Assembly: GCF_009907385.1 (NCBI RefSeq)
Contig: NZ_JAAATR010000018.1
Location: 219,504 to 283,503 of the forward strand
Direction: 5' to 3'
DNA from: Atlantibacter hermannii
GTDB taxonomy: Bacteria > Pseudomonadota > Gammaproteobacteria > Enterobacterales > Enterobacteriaceae
DNA length: 64,000 bases
Part shown: positions 21,902 to 33,314 of the stretch, one piece after another
Layout: every line of letters begins with the position of its first letter
Position numbering within the stretch: position 1 is the first letter of the stretch
Position numbers and translations under genes: made by a program
The notes under the pieces: generated by a model
What the model was told of the DNA's origin: nothing
Seen by the model: the letters and a program-made list of their open reading frames with translations, nothing else
Databases searched by the model: none

Positions 21902-23625
21902 ATGGAGATGTTGTCTGGAGCCGAGATGGTGGTGCAGTCGCTGATCGACCAGGGCGTGAAACAGGTATTCGGTTATCCCGGCGGGGCCGTGCTGGATATC
22001 TATGACGCGCTGCATACGATCGGTGGGATTGACCATATACTGGTGCGGCATGAACAAGCTGCTGTACACATGGCGGATGGTCTGGCGCGGGCCACTGGCG
22101 AAGTGGGTGTCGTACTGGTGACGTCTGGCCCTGGGGCGACCAATGCGATTACAGGTATCGCGACTGCCTATATGGATTCCATTCCCTTAGTGGTGCTCTC
22201 CGGCCAGGTGGCAACATCCCTTATCGGTTATGACTCCTTCCAGGAATGCGACATGGTGGGGATTTCCCGCCCGGTAGTGAAGCATAGCTTCCTTGTTAAG
22301 CAAACCGAAGATATCCCGACCGTACTGAAGAAAGCTTTTTGGCTGGCCGCCAGTGGTCGTCCCGGCCCGGTAGTCGTTGATTTACCAAAAGATATTCTCA
22401 ATCCGGCGAAGAAGATGCCATACGTCTGGCCCGACACCGTCAGTATGCGTTCTTATAATCCCACCACCCAGGGGCACAAAGGCCAAATCAAACGCGCGCT
22501 ACAAACGCTGCTGGCCGCGAAAAAACCGGTTCTCTATGTCGGCGGCGGGGCGATCAACTCCGCTTGTGACGCGCCGCTGCGTCGTCTGGTCGAAAAGCTT
22601 AATTTGCCGGTCACCTCTTCATTAATGGGCCTGGGGGCGTTTCCCGGGTCGCATCGTCAGTCTTTAGGCATGTTGGGTATGCATGGCACCTACGAAGCCA
22701 ATATGACGATGCACCATTCTGATGTGATTTTTGCCGTCGGTGTGCGTTTTGACGATCGCACCACCAATAATCTGGCGAAGTACTGCCCGAATGCCACGGT
22801 GCTGCATATCGATATCGATCCGGCGTCTATTTCTAAAACGGTGTCCGCCGATATCCCTATCGTGGGCGATGCGGGGCTGGTGCTGGAACAGATGCTGGAA
22901 TTGCTGGAGCAGGAAGAAAACATTCAGGCGCTGGATGATATCCGCGACTGGTGCAGCAAATTGACGTCTGGCGCGCGCGCAAATGCCTGAGCTACAACAC
23001 TTCCGGCGAAAGCATTAAGCCTCAGGCAGTCATCGAGACGATCCACCGTTTAACTCATGGCGATGCCTACGTCACGTCTGACGTTGGTCAGCATCAGATG
23101 TTCGCGGCACTTTATTATACCTTCGATAAACCGCGCCGATGGATTAACTCCGGCGGTCTCGGCACCATGGGGTTTGGTTTACCTGCGGCGCTGGGCGTCA
23201 AGCTTGCCCTGCCGAATGAGATGGTGATTTGCGTGACCGGGGACGGCAGCATCCAGATGAACATTCAGGAGCTGTCTACCGCGTTGCAATATGAATTGCC
23301 GGTGCTGGTGTTGAATCTGAATAACCGCTATCTCGGCATGGTGAAGCAGTGGCAGGACATGATCTATTCCGGCCGCCATTCACAATCCTATATGGAGTCG
23401 CTGCCGGACTTTGCCCGCCTTGCCCAGGCCTACGGGCATGTGGGTATCAACATTACCCGCCCTGATGAACTGGAAAGCAAATTAAGCGAAGCCCTGGATC
23501 AGGTGCGCAATAACCGCCTGGTGTTCGTCGATGTAACCGTCGATGGCACCGAGCACGTTTATCCGATGCATATTCGTGGTGGCGGAATGGATGAAATGTG
23601 GTTAAGCAAAACGGAGAGGACATAA
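21902..23625 (+). pseudogene. ilvI: Acetohydroxyacid synthase III large subunit, frameshifted
   Basis: ThDP-dependent catalytic subunit of AHAS III (valine, leucine and isoleucine synthesis). The coding sequence is complete but split: frame 1 runs 21902-22990, then frame 2 continues to 23625. The switch is at about 22951-22954, where TGGTGCAG stands in place of an expected TGGTGGCAG (E. coli ..RDWWQQIE..), a loss of one G. Before the shift: [35 protein letters not shown]. After it: the ThDP motif [15 protein letters not shown]. As written the product stops after about 362 residues of about 574 and lacks the ThDP-binding domain. Start ATG 21902 has GGAGG six bases upstream. Confidence 0.9.
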
Positions 23626-23627
23626 GC

Positions 23628-24119
23628 ATGCGCCGGATACTATCTGTGTTACTGGAAAACGAATCGGGCGCGCTGTCACGGGTGATCGGTTTGTTCTCCC
23701 AACGCGGCTATAACATCGAAAGCCTCACCGTTGCGCCGACAGAAGATCCTACCCTGTCGCGCATGACCATCCAGACGGTGGGCGATGCCAAAGTGCTTGA
23801 GCAGATCGAAAAGCAACTGCACAAGCTGGTGGACGTGCTGCGCGTGAACGAACTGGGGCAGGGCGCGCACGTCGAGCGTGAAATCATGCTGGTGAAGATT
23901 CAGGCCAGCGGCTATGGCCGTGATGAAGTCAAACGCAACACCGAGATCTTTCGCGGTTCTATTATTGATGTCACGCCCTCGATGTATACCGTACAGCTGG
24001 CAGGCACCAGCGATAAGCTGGACGCATTCCTCGCTACCATCCGCGATGTGGCGAAAATCGTCGAAGTTGCCCGCTCCGGCGTAGTCGGGTTGTCGCGCGG
24101 CGATAAGATTATGCGGTAG
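23628..24119 (+). CDS. ilvH: Acetohydroxyacid synthase III regulatory subunit
   Basis: Small subunit giving AHAS III valine sensitivity. N-terminal ACT domain ([28 protein letters not shown], residues 7-34) and C-terminal domain; 163 residues, intact, as in E. coli. It starts 2 bp after the ilvI stop, so it probably depends on ilvI translation, which the frameshift would stop early. Confidence 0.96.
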   Translation: MRRILSVLLENESGALSRVIGLFSQRGYNIESLTVAPTEDPTLSRMTIQTVGDAKVLEQIEKQLHKLVDVLRVNELGQGAHVEREIMLVKIQASGYGRDEVKRNTEIFRGSIIDVTPSMYTVQLAGTSDKLDAFLATIRDVAKIVEVARSGVVGLSRGDKIMR

Positions 24120-24142
24120 CGTAAAAGTTAAAAAATTAAACC

Positions 24143-24172
24143 AGCCCGGCATGTCTCACCGGGCTTTTTTTT
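24143..24172 (+). terminator. ilvIH terminator
   Basis: AGCCCGG (24143-24149) pairs with CCGGGCT (24159-24165), followed by eight T. Confidence 0.88.
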
Positions 24173-24295
24173 GCCTGAACGCCAGCAAGAGCGCGCAAAA
24201 GCAGTTGCTCAGGGTATTATTCTGCGTTTAGATGTTATGGATTTTGCTATAACCCTAATAAGGCTATGGAGTATGTCATTCACTAAGGGGCAATT

Positions 24296-25300
24296 GTGAA
24301 ACTGGACGAAATCGCGCGACTGGCAGGGGTGTCGCGCACAACGGCGAGTTACGTCATTAATGGAAAAGCCCGACAGTATCGCGTGAGCGATAAAACTGTC
24401 GAAAAAGTGATGGCGGTCGTGCGTGAGCATAACTACCACCCAAACGCGGTGGCGGCGGGATTGCGCGCAGGCAGAACGCGCTCAATCGGTTTAGTTATCC
24501 CCGATCTTGAAAACACCAGCTACACGCGTATTGCCAATTATCTTGAACGTCAGGCTCGTCAGCGTGGCTATCAACTGCTGATTGCCTGCTCGGAAGACCA
24601 GCCTGATAACGAGATGCGCTGTATCGAGCATCTGTTACAGCGTCAGGTTGACGCCATTATCGTTTCCACCTCTCTGCCGCCGGAGCATCCGTTCTACCAA
24701 CGCTGGGCGAATAATTCATTCCCTATCGTCGCACTGGATCGCGCGTTAGATCGCGAGCATTTCACCAGCGTGGTGGGTGCCGATCAGGACGATGCGGAAA
24801 TGTTGGCTGGCGAATTGCGTCAATTCCCGGCGCAAACCGTGCTGTATATGGGGGCGCTACCGGAGCTGTCGGTGAGCTTTTTACGCGAGCAGGGTTTCCG
24901 CGCCGCGTGGAAAGACGATCCCCGGGAAGTGCATTATCTGTATGCCAACAGCTATGAAAGAGAAGCGGCTGCGCAGCTGTTCGAAAAATGGCTGGAAACG
25001 CATCCGATGCCCCAGGCGCTGTTCACCACCTCCTTTGCTTTACTGCAAGGGGTGATGGATGTGACGTTAAAACGTGAGGGACGTTTGCCGACCGATCTGG
25101 CCATCGCGACCTTTGGCGATAACGAGCTGCTCGATTTCTTGCAATGTCCGGTACTGGCAGTGGCGCAACGTCACCGTGATGTAGCGGAGCGTGTGCTGGA
25201 ACTGGTGCTTGCCAGCCTTGACGAGCCGCGTAAACCGAAACCGGGGCTGACGCGTATCAGGCGTAATTTGTATAAACGCGGCAGTCTGAGCCGCCGTTAA
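24296..25300 (+). CDS. cra: Catabolite repressor/activator Cra (FruR)
   Basis: LacI-family regulator of carbon flow between glycolysis and gluconeogenesis, released from DNA by fructose 1-phosphate. Helix-turn-helix at residues 1-25 ([20 protein letters not shown]), hinge helix [14 protein letters not shown] near 50-63, then periplasmic-binding-like sugar domain. 334 residues and a GTG start, both as in E. coli. Confidence 0.97.
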   Translation: MKLDEIARLAGVSRTTASYVINGKARQYRVSDKTVEKVMAVVREHNYHPNAVAAGLRAGRTRSIGLVIPDLENTSYTRIANYLERQARQRGYQLLIACSEDQPDNEMRCIEHLLQRQVDAIIVSTSLPPEHPFYQRWANNSFPIVALDRALDREHFTSVVGADQDDAEMLAGELRQFPAQTVLYMGALPELSVSFLREQGFRAAWKDDPREVHYLYANSYEREAAAQLFEKWLETHPMPQALFTTSFALLQGVMDVTLKREGRLPTDLAIATFGDNELLDFLQCPVLAVAQRHRDVAERVLELVLASLDEPRKPKPGLTRIRRNLYKRGSLSRR

Positions 25301-25310
25301 TTTTCAGATA

Positions 25311-25335
25311 AAGGCAGCGCAGGCTGCCTTTTTTA
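25311..25335 (+). terminator. cra terminator
   Basis: AAGGCAGC (25311-25318) pairs with GCTGCCTT (25323-25330), followed by T residues, 10 bp after the cra stop. Confidence 0.85.
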
Positions 25336-25768
25336 AATATTCAGACTATTCCGTACCAATCATACGTATTTCTTAAATTATTCATAATCCGCTTCAAATG
25401 AAGGATTAATATCCCGTAAGCAGTAAATTAATATTTCTTTTGAATCATTTTGTAACATGTGCCCTGCAATAACTTGCCGATAAATAACTTTATTGTTACG
25501 GCCTGCCACTCCGGAACCTCCTTTATGCGGGCCATGTGCTGCTGTTCAGACCGCGTGATTTGCCTTAAAATGCCGCCCGCGTCGCAAACTGGGCACTTTG
25601 TATTTTTTTTGTACGTAAATAGTCGATTTTACCCCTCCAGGTTTATTCGTCATTTTTCTTACAAATATTCATGACGTTAATTTTGCCTCGCTTTAAACGC
25701 AGCTTTTTAAGTTCGCTCTTCTCCTCCTCAGGAAAGGATAATTTGTTAATTCCAGCCTCGGTGCTGGC
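25336..25768. other. cra-mraZ intergenic region
   Basis: About 430 bp of A/T-rich sequence before the mra promoter. A 71-codon open frame at 25459-25674 has no ribosome-binding site or recognisable features and is not called. I see no other element. Confidence 0.5.
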
Positions 25769-25798
25769 TTGACAAGCTTTTCCTCCGCTCCGTAAACT
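25769..25798 (+). promoter_or_regulatory. dcw cluster promoter Pmra
   Basis: TTGACA (25769-25774), 18-bp spacer, TAAACT (25793-25798). Both boxes are the same as I recall for E. coli Pmra, the main promoter reading into mraZ-rsmH-ftsL-ftsI and beyond. Confidence 0.85.
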
Positions 25799-25806
25799 CC
25801 CTAATG

Positions 25807-25841
25807 TGGGAATTTGTGGGATATTGTGGTGGAAAGGGGCT
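25807..25841 (+). promoter_or_regulatory. MraZ operator repeats
   Basis: Direct repeats at 10-bp spacing: TGGGA (25807), TGGGA (25817), TGGTG (25827), then GGGGC (25837). MraZ is known to bind TGGGN repeats spaced by five bases upstream of its own gene; the third and fourth copies here are degenerate. Confidence 0.75.
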
Positions 25842-25859
25842 TATCAGGGTGAGGCTGGC

Positions 25860-26318
25860 ATGTTCCGTGGCGCTTCGTTAGTAAACCTCGACAGTAAAGG
25901 GCGCTTATCGGTGCCTACCCGCTACAGGGAACAACTGATCGAGACCGCTGCCGGTCAGATGGTTTGTACCATCGACATCCATCACCCATGCCTGCTGCTT
26001 TATACGCTTCCTGAATGGGAAGTCATTGAACAAAAACTATCGCGTCTGTCGAGCATGAATCCCAGTGAACGCCGTGTGCAACGGCTGTTGTTAGGGCATG
26101 CCAGTGAATGTCAGATGGACAGTGCCGGACGACTGTTGCTAACCCCCGTGTTAAGGCAGCATGCCGGACTTACCAAACAAGTGATGCTGGTCGGGCAGTT
26201 CAATAAATTTGAGCTGTGGGACGAAACGGCCTGGTATCAACGAGTCAAGGAAGACATAGACGCAGAGCAGTCCTCCTCTGAAGTGATGTCAGAGCGATTG
26301 CAGGATTTGTCCTTATAA
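25860..26318 (+). CDS. mraZ: Transcriptional regulator MraZ
   Basis: AbrB/SpoVT-like ring-forming DNA-binding protein that represses the dcw promoter. Duplicated motif [14 protein letters not shown] (about 10-23) and [14 protein letters not shown] (about 88-101). Start ATG 25860 gives the 152 residues of E. coli MraZ; upstream in-frame codons run into the promoter repeats and are rejected. Confidence 0.96.
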   Translation: MFRGASLVNLDSKGRLSVPTRYREQLIETAAGQMVCTIDIHHPCLLLYTLPEWEVIEQKLSRLSSMNPSERRVQRLLLGHASECQMDSAGRLLLTPVLRQHAGLTKQVMLVGQFNKFELWDETAWYQRVKEDIDAEQSSSEVMSERLQDLSL

Positions 26319-26321
26319 AAA

Positions 26322-27263
26322 ATGATGGAAAATTATAAACATAAAACGGTGCTGCTTGATGAGGCCGTTAATGGCCTGAATATTCGTCCTGATGGCATCT
26401 ACATCGATGGCACATTTGGTCGCGGTGGCCACTCGCGTTTGATTTTGTCCCAGCTTGGGCCGGAAGGCAGGCTGATGGCGATCGATCGCGATCCTCAGGC
26501 TATTGAAGCCGCAAGCGCGATTGACGATCCGCGCTTTTCTATTGTGCATGGTCCGTTTTCTGCGCTGGCGGACTACGTGCGTGAACGCGATCTTCAGGGG
26601 AAGATCGACGGTATCCTTCTCGATCTTGGCGTTTCTTCACCGCAGCTTGACGACGCAGAGCGCGGTTTCTCCTTTATGCGCGACGGGCCGCTGGATATGC
26701 GGATGGACCCGACTCGCGGGCAATCCGCTGCCGAATGGCTACTCTCGGCAGAAGAGAGCGACATCACCTGGGTGCTGAAAGCCTACGGCGAAGAGCGTTT
26801 TGCGAAACGCATCGCGCGCGCCATCGTTGAACGCAACCGCGAACAGCCGATGACCCGTACCAAAGAATTAGCCGACGTGGTGGCCGCAGCGACCCCGGTA
26901 AAAGATAAATTTAAACACCCGGCGACCCGCACGTTTCAGGCGGTGCGTATTTGGGTGAACAGTGAACTCGAGGAGATCGAGCTGGCGCTAAAAGGCTCGC
27001 TTGACGTACTGGCTCCGGGAGGACGCCTTTCTGTCATCAGTTTCCACTCGCTGGAGGATCGGCTGGTCAAACGCTTTATGCGCGAGCAGAGCCGTGGCCC
27101 CCAGGTGCCCGCAGGGATCCCGATGACGGAAGCGCAACTCAGTAAACTGGGCGGTCGTCATTTACGAGCATTAGGCAAGTTAATGCCGGGCGAAGAAGAA
27201 GTGGCGGAAAACCCACGCGCCCGTAGTTCAGTGCTGCGTATAGCAGAAAGGACGAACGCATGA
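26322..27263 (+). CDS. rsmH: 16S rRNA m4C1402 methyltransferase
   Basis: SAM-dependent methyltransferase modifying C1402 of 16S rRNA. SAM motif [16 protein letters not shown] (about residues 27-42) and [12 protein letters not shown]; 313 residues as in E. coli. Second gene of the cluster, 3 bp after mraZ. Confidence 0.97.
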   Translation: MMENYKHKTVLLDEAVNGLNIRPDGIYIDGTFGRGGHSRLILSQLGPEGRLMAIDRDPQAIEAASAIDDPRFSIVHGPFSALADYVRERDLQGKIDGILLDLGVSSPQLDDAERGFSFMRDGPLDMRMDPTRGQSAAEWLLSAEESDITWVLKAYGEERFAKRIARAIVERNREQPMTRTKELADVVAAATPVKDKFKHPATRTFQAVRIWVNSELEEIELALKGSLDVLAPGGRLSVISFHSLEDRLVKRFMREQSRGPQVPAGIPMTEAQLSKLGGRHLRALGKLMPGEEEVAENPRARSSVLRIAERTNA

Positions 27264-27625
27264 TCGGCAGAGTGACGGAGACCCTCAGCAAAGTTACCGG
27301 ATCGTTAGGAAGCAACGAGCGCCATGCCTTGCCTGGCGTGATCGGCAGCGATCTGTTGCGACACGGGAAACTGCCACTCTGCCTGTTCATTATGATTATC
27401 GTTACTGCGATTTTTGTGGTGACTACCGCTCACCATACCCGTCTACTGACGGCGCAGCGTGAGCAACTGGTGCTGGAGCGGGATGCGCTGGATATCGAAT
27501 GGCGCAACCTGATCCTTGAAGAAAACGCGCTCGGCGACCACAGCCGGGTTGAGCGGATCGCTACTGAAAAGCTGCAATTGCAGCACGTCGATCCATCCCA
27601 GGAAAATATCGTGGTTCAGAAATAA
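27260..27625 (+). CDS. ftsL: Cell division protein FtsL
   Basis: Bitopic divisome protein of the FtsQLB complex. Transmembrane segment at about 35-57 ([20 protein letters not shown]), then a periplasmic coiled coil. 121 residues as in E. coli; overlaps rsmH by 4 bp. Confidence 0.96.
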   Translation: MIGRVTETLSKVTGSLGSNERHALPGVIGSDLLRHGKLPLCLFIMIIVTAIFVVTTAHHTRLLTAQREQLVLERDALDIEWRNLILEENALGDHSRVERIATEKLQLQHVDPSQENIVVQK

Positions 27626-27640
27626 GGATTTACAGCAGGC

Positions 27641-29407
27641 ATGAGAGCAGCGGCAAAAACGCTTAAACCGAAACGCCAGGAAGAACAGGCCAACTTTATA
27701 GGTTGGCGTTTTGCGTTGCTCTGCGGGTGTATCTTGCTGGCGCTCTCTTTCCTGCTGGCGCGCGTGGCCTGGCTGCAAATTATTGCGCCCGATATGCTGG
27801 TGCGTCAGGGCGATATGCGCTCGCTGCGCGTTCAGGAAGTGGCGACGTCGCGCGGCCTGATTACCGATCGTTCCGGACGCCCGCTGGCGGTCAGCGTGCC
27901 GGTCAGGGCAGTATGGGCCGATCCCAAAGAGTTGCACGACGCGGGCGGCATTACGCTCGATAACCGCTGGAAAGCGCTTTCCGATGCCCTGAAGCTGCCG
28001 CTGGATCAGCTGGCGTCGCGCATTAACGCCAACCCGAAAGGGCGCTTTATCTACCTTGCTCGTCAGGTCAACCCGGACATTGGCGATTACATTAAAAAGC
28101 TCAAGCTGCCCGGTATTCATCTGCGCGATGAATCACGTCGTTATTACCCGTCGGGCGAAGTGACCGCTCACCTCATTGGTTTTACTAATGTGGATAGCCA
28201 GGGCATTGAAGGCGTTGAAAAAAGCTTCGATAAATGGCTAACCGGCCAGCCTGGCGAGCGTATTGTGCGTAAAGACCGCTATGGCCGCGTGATTGAAGAC
28301 ATCTCTTCTACCGACAGCCAGGCGGCGCATAACCTGGCGCTAAGCATTGATGAGCGCTTGCAGGCGCTGGTTTACCGCGAACTGAACAACGCTGTGGCGT
28401 TCAACAAAGCCGAATCGGGCAGTGCCGTGCTGGTGGACGTGAACACCGGCGAAGTGCTGGCCATGGCTAACAGCCCCTCATATAACCCGAATAATATCTC
28501 GGGCACGCCGAAAGACATTATGCGTAACCGCACCATCACTGACGTCTTCGAACCGGGTTCAACGGTGAAGCCGATGGTGGTGATGACGGCCCTGCAACGC
28601 GGCGTGGTCAATGAAAATACCGTACTGAATACTGTGCCGTACCGCATTAATGGTCATGAGATCAAAGACGTGGCGCGCTATAGCGAATTAACCCTGACCG
28701 GGGTGTTACAGAAGTCGAGTAACGTCGGTGTTTCAAAGCTGGCGTTAGCGATGCCGTCCTCAGCGTTAGTAGATACTTACTCACGTTTTGGGCTGGGTAA
28801 AGCGACCAATTTGGGGTTGGTCGGAGAACGCAGTGGCTTATATCCTCAAAAACAACGGTGGTCTGACATAGAGAGGGCCACCTTCTCTTTCGGCTACGGG
28901 CTAATGGTAACGCCGTTACAGTTAGCGCGAGTCTACGCAACAATTGGCAGCTACGGCATCTACCGTCCGCTGTCGATCACCAAAGTCGACCCGCCGGTTC
29001 CCGGCGAGCGTATCTTCAATGAATCAGTCGTGCGTACCGTCGTACATATGATGGAAAGCGTGGCGCTGCCTGGCGGCGGCGGCGTGAAAGCGGCGATCAA
29101 GGGTTACCGCATCGCCATCAAGACCGGTACGGCGAAAAAGGTTGGCCCGGACGGGCGCTATATCAACAAATACATTGCTTACACTGCGGGCGTCGCGCCA
29201 GCGAGCCATCCGCGTTTTGCGCTGGTGGTGGTCATCAACGACCCGCAGGCAGGTAAATATTACGGTGGTGCCGTATCTGCACCGGTGTTCGGAGCCATTA
29301 TGGGCGGCGTATTACGCACCATGAATATCGAACCAGATGCCCTGGCGACGGGCGAAAAAAGTGAATTTGTAATCAATCAAGCAGAGGGAACAGGTGGCAG
29401 ATCGTAA
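27641..29407 (+). CDS. ftsI: Septal peptidoglycan transpeptidase PBP3
   Basis: Class B penicillin-binding protein, the divisome transpeptidase and target of aztreonam-type beta-lactams. N-terminal TM about 24-40, dimerisation/pedestal domain, then transpeptidase domain with STVK (Ser about 307), SSN (about 359) and KTG (about 494). 588 residues as in E. coli. The PYRINGHE loop has no extra YRIN-type insertion. Confidence 0.98.
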   Translation: MRAAAKTLKPKRQEEQANFIGWRFALLCGCILLALSFLLARVAWLQIIAPDMLVRQGDMRSLRVQEVATSRGLITDRSGRPLAVSVPVRAVWADPKELHDAGGITLDNRWKALSDALKLPLDQLASRINANPKGRFIYLARQVNPDIGDYIKKLKLPGIHLRDESRRYYPSGEVTAHLIGFTNVDSQGIEGVEKSFDKWLTGQPGERIVRKDRYGRVIEDISSTDSQAAHNLALSIDERLQALVYRELNNAVAFNKAESGSAVLVDVNTGEVLAMANSPSYNPNNISGTPKDIMRNRTITDVFEPGSTVKPMVVMTALQRGVVNENTVLNTVPYRINGHEIKDVARYSELTLTGVLQKSSNVGVSKLALAMPSSALVDTYSRFGLGKATNLGLVGERSGLYPQKQRWSDIERATFSFGYGLMVTPLQLARVYATIGSYGIYRPLSITKVDPPVPGERIFNESVVRTVVHMMESVALPGGGGVKAAIKGYRIAIKTGTAKKVGPDGRYINKYIAYTAGVAPASHPRFALVVVINDPQAGKYYGGAVSAPVFGAIMGGVLRTMNIEPDALATGEKSEFVINQAEGTGGRS

Positions 29408-30881
29408 TTTGCGCGACCTACTTGCGCCGTGGGTAACGGGTTTACCCGCGCGCGCGCTACGAGAAATGACGCTCGACAGCCGTGTGGCTGCCGCAGGCGA
29501 TCTTTTTGTAGCCGTGGTCGGTCATCAGGCGGACGGGCGTCGGTTTATCCCGCAGGCGATAGCGCAAGGTGTAGCTGCCATTGTGGCGGAAGCGAAAGGC
29601 GAAGCCACTGACGGTGAAGTCCGTGAAATTCACGGCGTTCCGGTTATCTTTCTCGAACAGTTAAATGAACGGTTATCCGCGCTGGCGGGACGTTTTTATC
29701 ATGAGCCGAGCCAGCAACTGCGCCTGGTCGGCGTGACGGGCACCAACGGCAAAACCACCACCACGCAATTACTGGCGCAGTGGAGCCAACTGCTGGGCGA
29801 AACCAGCGCTGTGATGGGCACTGTGGGCAATGGCCTGTTGGGTAAAGTCAGTCCGACGGAAAACACCACCGGTTCTGCGGTGGACGTGCAGCAAGTGCTG
29901 GGCGGCCTGGCGGACCAGGGCGCGACCTTCGCCGCCATGGAAGTCTCCTCCCATGGCCTGGTGCAGCATCGCGTCGCCGCGCTGACATTCGCGGCCTCGG
30001 TGTTTACTAATTTAAGCCGCGATCATCTGGATTATCACGGCGATATGGAGAGCTACGAAGCCGCGAAATGGCTGCTGTTTTCTTCGCATCACTACGGCCA
30101 GTCCATCATCAATGCCGATGACGACGTGGGCCGCCGCTGGCTGGCGAAATTGCCGGACGCCGTTGCGGTCTCGATGGAAGACAATATCAATCCGGCCTGC
30201 CGGGGCCGCTGGCTGAAAGCCAGCGAGGTGCGCTACCACGACAGCGGCGCGACGATCCGCTTCGATTCCTCCTGGGGCAACGGCGAAATTGAAAGCCGCC
30301 TGATGGGTGCATTTAACGTCAGTAACCTGTTACTGGCCTTAGGAACGCTCCTGGCGCTGGATTATCCGCTTCCGGCACTGATGGAAACCGCGTCCCGTCT
30401 GCAACCGGTGTGCGGCCGTATGGAAGTGTTCAGCGCGCCGAACAAGCCTACCGTGGTTGTGGATTACGCCCATACTCCTGATGCGCTGGAAAAAGCGTTG
30501 CAGGCCGCGCGGTTGCACTGCGCCGGTAAACTGTGGTGCGTCTTCGGCTGCGGCGGCGATCGCGATAAAGGCAAACGTCCGCTGATGGGCGCCATCGCCG
30601 AGCAGTTCGCCGATGTGGTTGTGGTCACCGATGACAACCCGCGTACCGAAGATCCTAAAGCGATCATCACCGATATTCTGTCGGGCATGCTGGATGCAGG
30701 CCGTGCGCGCGCTGTCGAAGGCCGCGCCGAAGCAGTGACCAACGCCATTATGCAGGCTAAAGAAAACGACGTGGTGCTGATCGCCGGTAAAGGTCATGAA
30801 GATTATCAAATCGTCGGCACTCGTCGGCTGGACTATTCGGATCGTATGACCGCTGCGCGTCTGTTGGGAGTGGTGGCATGA
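29394..30881 (+). CDS. murE: UDP-MurNAc-L-Ala-D-Glu:meso-DAP ligase
   Basis: Mur ligase adding meso-diaminopimelate. ATP loop [13 protein letters not shown] near residues 110-122 and DNPR (in [10 protein letters not shown]), the marker of DAP specificity. GTG start at 29394 inside the end of ftsI (14-bp overlap); 495 residues as in E. coli. Confidence 0.97.
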   Translation: MADRNLRDLLAPWVTGLPARALREMTLDSRVAAAGDLFVAVVGHQADGRRFIPQAIAQGVAAIVAEAKGEATDGEVREIHGVPVIFLEQLNERLSALAGRFYHEPSQQLRLVGVTGTNGKTTTTQLLAQWSQLLGETSAVMGTVGNGLLGKVSPTENTTGSAVDVQQVLGGLADQGATFAAMEVSSHGLVQHRVAALTFAASVFTNLSRDHLDYHGDMESYEAAKWLLFSSHHYGQSIINADDDVGRRWLAKLPDAVAVSMEDNINPACRGRWLKASEVRYHDSGATIRFDSSWGNGEIESRLMGAFNVSNLLLALGTLLALDYPLPALMETASRLQPVCGRMEVFSAPNKPTVVVDYAHTPDALEKALQAARLHCAGKLWCVFGCGGDRDKGKRPLMGAIAEQFADVVVVTDDNPRTEDPKAIITDILSGMLDAGRARAVEGRAEAVTNAIMQAKENDVVLIAGKGHEDYQIVGTRRLDYSDRMTAARLLGVVA

Positions 30882-32236
30882 TCCCGGTTTCTCTGGAAAA
30901 ACTCGCCACGCTGCTGGGCGGCGAGTTACGGGGTGACGATTGCGTCATCGACGCGGTAACCACCGATACCCGCAAACTGACGCCGGGCTGCCTGTTTGTG
31001 GCGCTCAAAGGCGAGCGCTTCGACGCCCATGATTTTGCGCAAACCGCGCAGCAGGGTGGGGCAGGCGCGTTGCTGGTCAGTCGCCCGGTAGACGCGGCAC
31101 TGCCGCAGATTATCGTCAACGACACGCGTCTCGCGTTCGGCGAACTGGCGGCGTGGGTGCGCTCGCAGGTTCCGGCGCGCATAGTGGCGTTAACCGGTTC
31201 CTCCGGTAAAACCTCCGTCAAAGAGATGACGGCGGCGATCCTCAGCGAATGCGGCAACACGCTTTTTACCGCAGGCAATCTAAATAATGACATTGGCGTG
31301 CCGATGACATTGCTGCGTCTGACGCCGGAGCATCAGTACGCGGTAATTGAGCTGGGCGCTAACCATCAGGGCGAGATCGCCTGGACCGTTGGCCTGACCC
31401 GCCCGGAAGCGGCGCTGGTGAATAATCTTGCCGCCGCGCATCTGGAAGGGTTTGGTTCGCTGGCGGGCGTGGCGAAAGCGAAAGGGGAGATTTTCTCCGG
31501 CCTGACCGCCGACGGCATCGCGATCCTGAACGCCGATAACAACGACTGGCTGAACTGGCAGGCGGTGATCGGCGATCGCAAAGTATGGCGTTTTTCACCG
31601 AACGCCGCCGGAAGCGATTTCAGCGCCACCAATATTCATATCACCAGCCACGGCACTGAGTTGACTCTTGTCACCCCTACCGGCGATGTGGATGTGCTGC
31701 TGCCTTTGCCGGGTCGCCACAATATCGCCAATGCCCTTGCGGCAAGCGCGCTGGCGACGGCGGTGGGCGCAAGCCATGACGCAATCAAAGCCGGGCTGGC
31801 GAAATTAAAAGCCGTGCCGGGCCGCCTGTTCCCGATCCAACTGGCTGAAAACCAGCTGCTGCTGGACGACAGCTATAACGCTAACGTCGGCTCGATGACC
31901 GCCGCTGCGCAGGTGCTAAGCGAAATGCCAGGCTACCGGGTGATGGTCGTGGGCGATATGGCGGAGTTAGGCGCAGAGTCCGACGCCTGCCATCGCGAAG
32001 TGGGTGAAGCGGCGAAAGCTGCCAATATCGACAAAGTGTTAAGCGTCGGCAAAGCCAGCGAAATTTTGAGCCAGGCCAGCGGCGTAGGCGAACATTACCA
32101 GGATAAAAAAGCCGTGATTGAACGCCTCAGGGCGCTACGCGCGGAACATACCATTATGACGATTTTAGTGAAGGGTTCACGCAGCTCTGCCATGGAAGAG
32201 GTGGTTCGCGCATTACAGGAGAACGCGACATGTTAG
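30878..32236 (+). CDS. murF: UDP-MurNAc-tripeptide D-Ala-D-Ala ligase
   Basis: Last cytoplasmic Mur ligase, adding D-Ala-D-Ala. ATP loop [13 protein letters not shown] near residues 104-116; [12 protein letters not shown] in the C-terminal part. 452 residues; overlaps murE by 4 bp. Confidence 0.97.
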   Translation: MIPVSLEKLATLLGGELRGDDCVIDAVTTDTRKLTPGCLFVALKGERFDAHDFAQTAQQGGAGALLVSRPVDAALPQIIVNDTRLAFGELAAWVRSQVPARIVALTGSSGKTSVKEMTAAILSECGNTLFTAGNLNNDIGVPMTLLRLTPEHQYAVIELGANHQGEIAWTVGLTRPEAALVNNLAAAHLEGFGSLAGVAKAKGEIFSGLTADGIAILNADNNDWLNWQAVIGDRKVWRFSPNAAGSDFSATNIHITSHGTELTLVTPTGDVDVLLPLPGRHNIANALAASALATAVGASHDAIKAGLAKLKAVPGRLFPIQLAENQLLLDDSYNANVGSMTAAAQVLSEMPGYRVMVVGDMAELGAESDACHREVGEAAKAANIDKVLSVGKASEILSQASGVGEHYQDKKAVIERLRALRAEHTIMTILVKGSRSSAMEEVVRALQENATC

Positions 32237-33312
32237 TTTGGCTGGCCGAGCATTTGGTCAAATATTATTCCGGCTTCAACGTCTTTTCCTATCTGACGTT
32301 TCGCGCCATTGTCAGCCTGCTGACCGCTCTGTTTATCTCTTTATGGATGGGGCCGCGCATGATTGCGCACCTGCAAAAATTGTCCTTCGGCCAGGTCGTG
32401 CGTAACGATGGCCCGGAGTCGCATTTCAGCAAACGCGGCACCCCGACCATGGGCGGGATTATGATCCTGACCTCCATCGTGGTTTCGGTGGTGCTGTGGG
32501 CCTATCCTTCTAATCCTTACGTCTGGTGCGTGCTGTTCGTGCTGGTAGGGTATGGCGCGGTGGGCTTTGTGGATGATTACCGCAAAGTGGTGCGTAAAGA
32601 CACCAAAGGGCTGATCGCTCGCTGGAAGTATTTCTGGATGTCGGTGATCGCCCTGACCGTGGCGTTTGCCTTGTATATGGCAGGCAAAGACACGCCAGCT
32701 ACCGAACTGGTAGTGCCGTTCTTTAAAGACGTCATGCCGCAGCTGGGCATCTTCTACGTGATTCTGGCCTATTTCGTGATTGTCGGCACCGGCAATGCAG
32801 TCAACCTTACTGACGGCCTGGACGGACTGGCGATTATGCCGACCGTGTTCGTGGCGGCGGGTTTTGCGCTGGTGGCCTGGGCGACCGGCAACATGAACTT
32901 CGCCAGCTATCTGCACATTCCTTATTTACGGCATGCCGGCGAACTGGTGATTGTCTGTACGGCAATTGTCGGTGCGGGGCTCGGCTTCCTGTGGTTCAAC
33001 ACCTATCCGGCGCAGGTCTTTATGGGCGACGTCGGCTCTCTGGCACTGGGCGGCGCGCTGGGCATTATCGCGGTACTGCTGCGCCAGGAGTTCCTGCTGG
33101 TGATCATGGGCGGCGTGTTTGTCGTTGAAACCCTGTCGGTGATCCTGCAGGTTGGATCGTTCAAGCTGCGCGGACAACGTATTTTCCGCATGGCCCCGAT
33201 TCACCATCACTATGAACTGAAAGGCTGGCCGGAGCCGCGCGTGATTGTGCGCTTCTGGATTATTTCGCTGATGCTGGTGCTGATTGGCCTGGCGACGCTG
33301 AAGGTACGTTAA
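32230..33312 (+). CDS. mraY: Phospho-MurNAc-pentapeptide transferase MraY
   Basis: Inner-membrane enzyme making lipid I on undecaprenyl phosphate. Ten hydrophobic segments; motifs [33 protein letters not shown] and the HHHYELKGW loop near the C-terminus. 360 residues; overlaps murF by 7 bp. Confidence 0.98.
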   Translation: MLVWLAEHLVKYYSGFNVFSYLTFRAIVSLLTALFISLWMGPRMIAHLQKLSFGQVVRNDGPESHFSKRGTPTMGGIMILTSIVVSVVLWAYPSNPYVWCVLFVLVGYGAVGFVDDYRKVVRKDTKGLIARWKYFWMSVIALTVAFALYMAGKDTPATELVVPFFKDVMPQLGIFYVILAYFVIVGTGNAVNLTDGLDGLAIMPTVFVAAGFALVAWATGNMNFASYLHIPYLRHAGELVIVCTAIVGAGLGFLWFNTYPAQVFMGDVGSLALGGALGIIAVLLRQEFLLVIMGGVFVVETLSVILQVGSFKLRGQRIFRMAPIHHHYELKGWPEPRVIVRFWIISLMLVLIGLATLKVR

Positions 33313-33314
33313 TC

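Noticed and set aside
25459..25674. 71-codon frame in the cra-mraZ gap
   Set aside because: No ribosome-binding site, no hydrophobic or domain pattern, and unusual Cys/Phe content suggesting chance.
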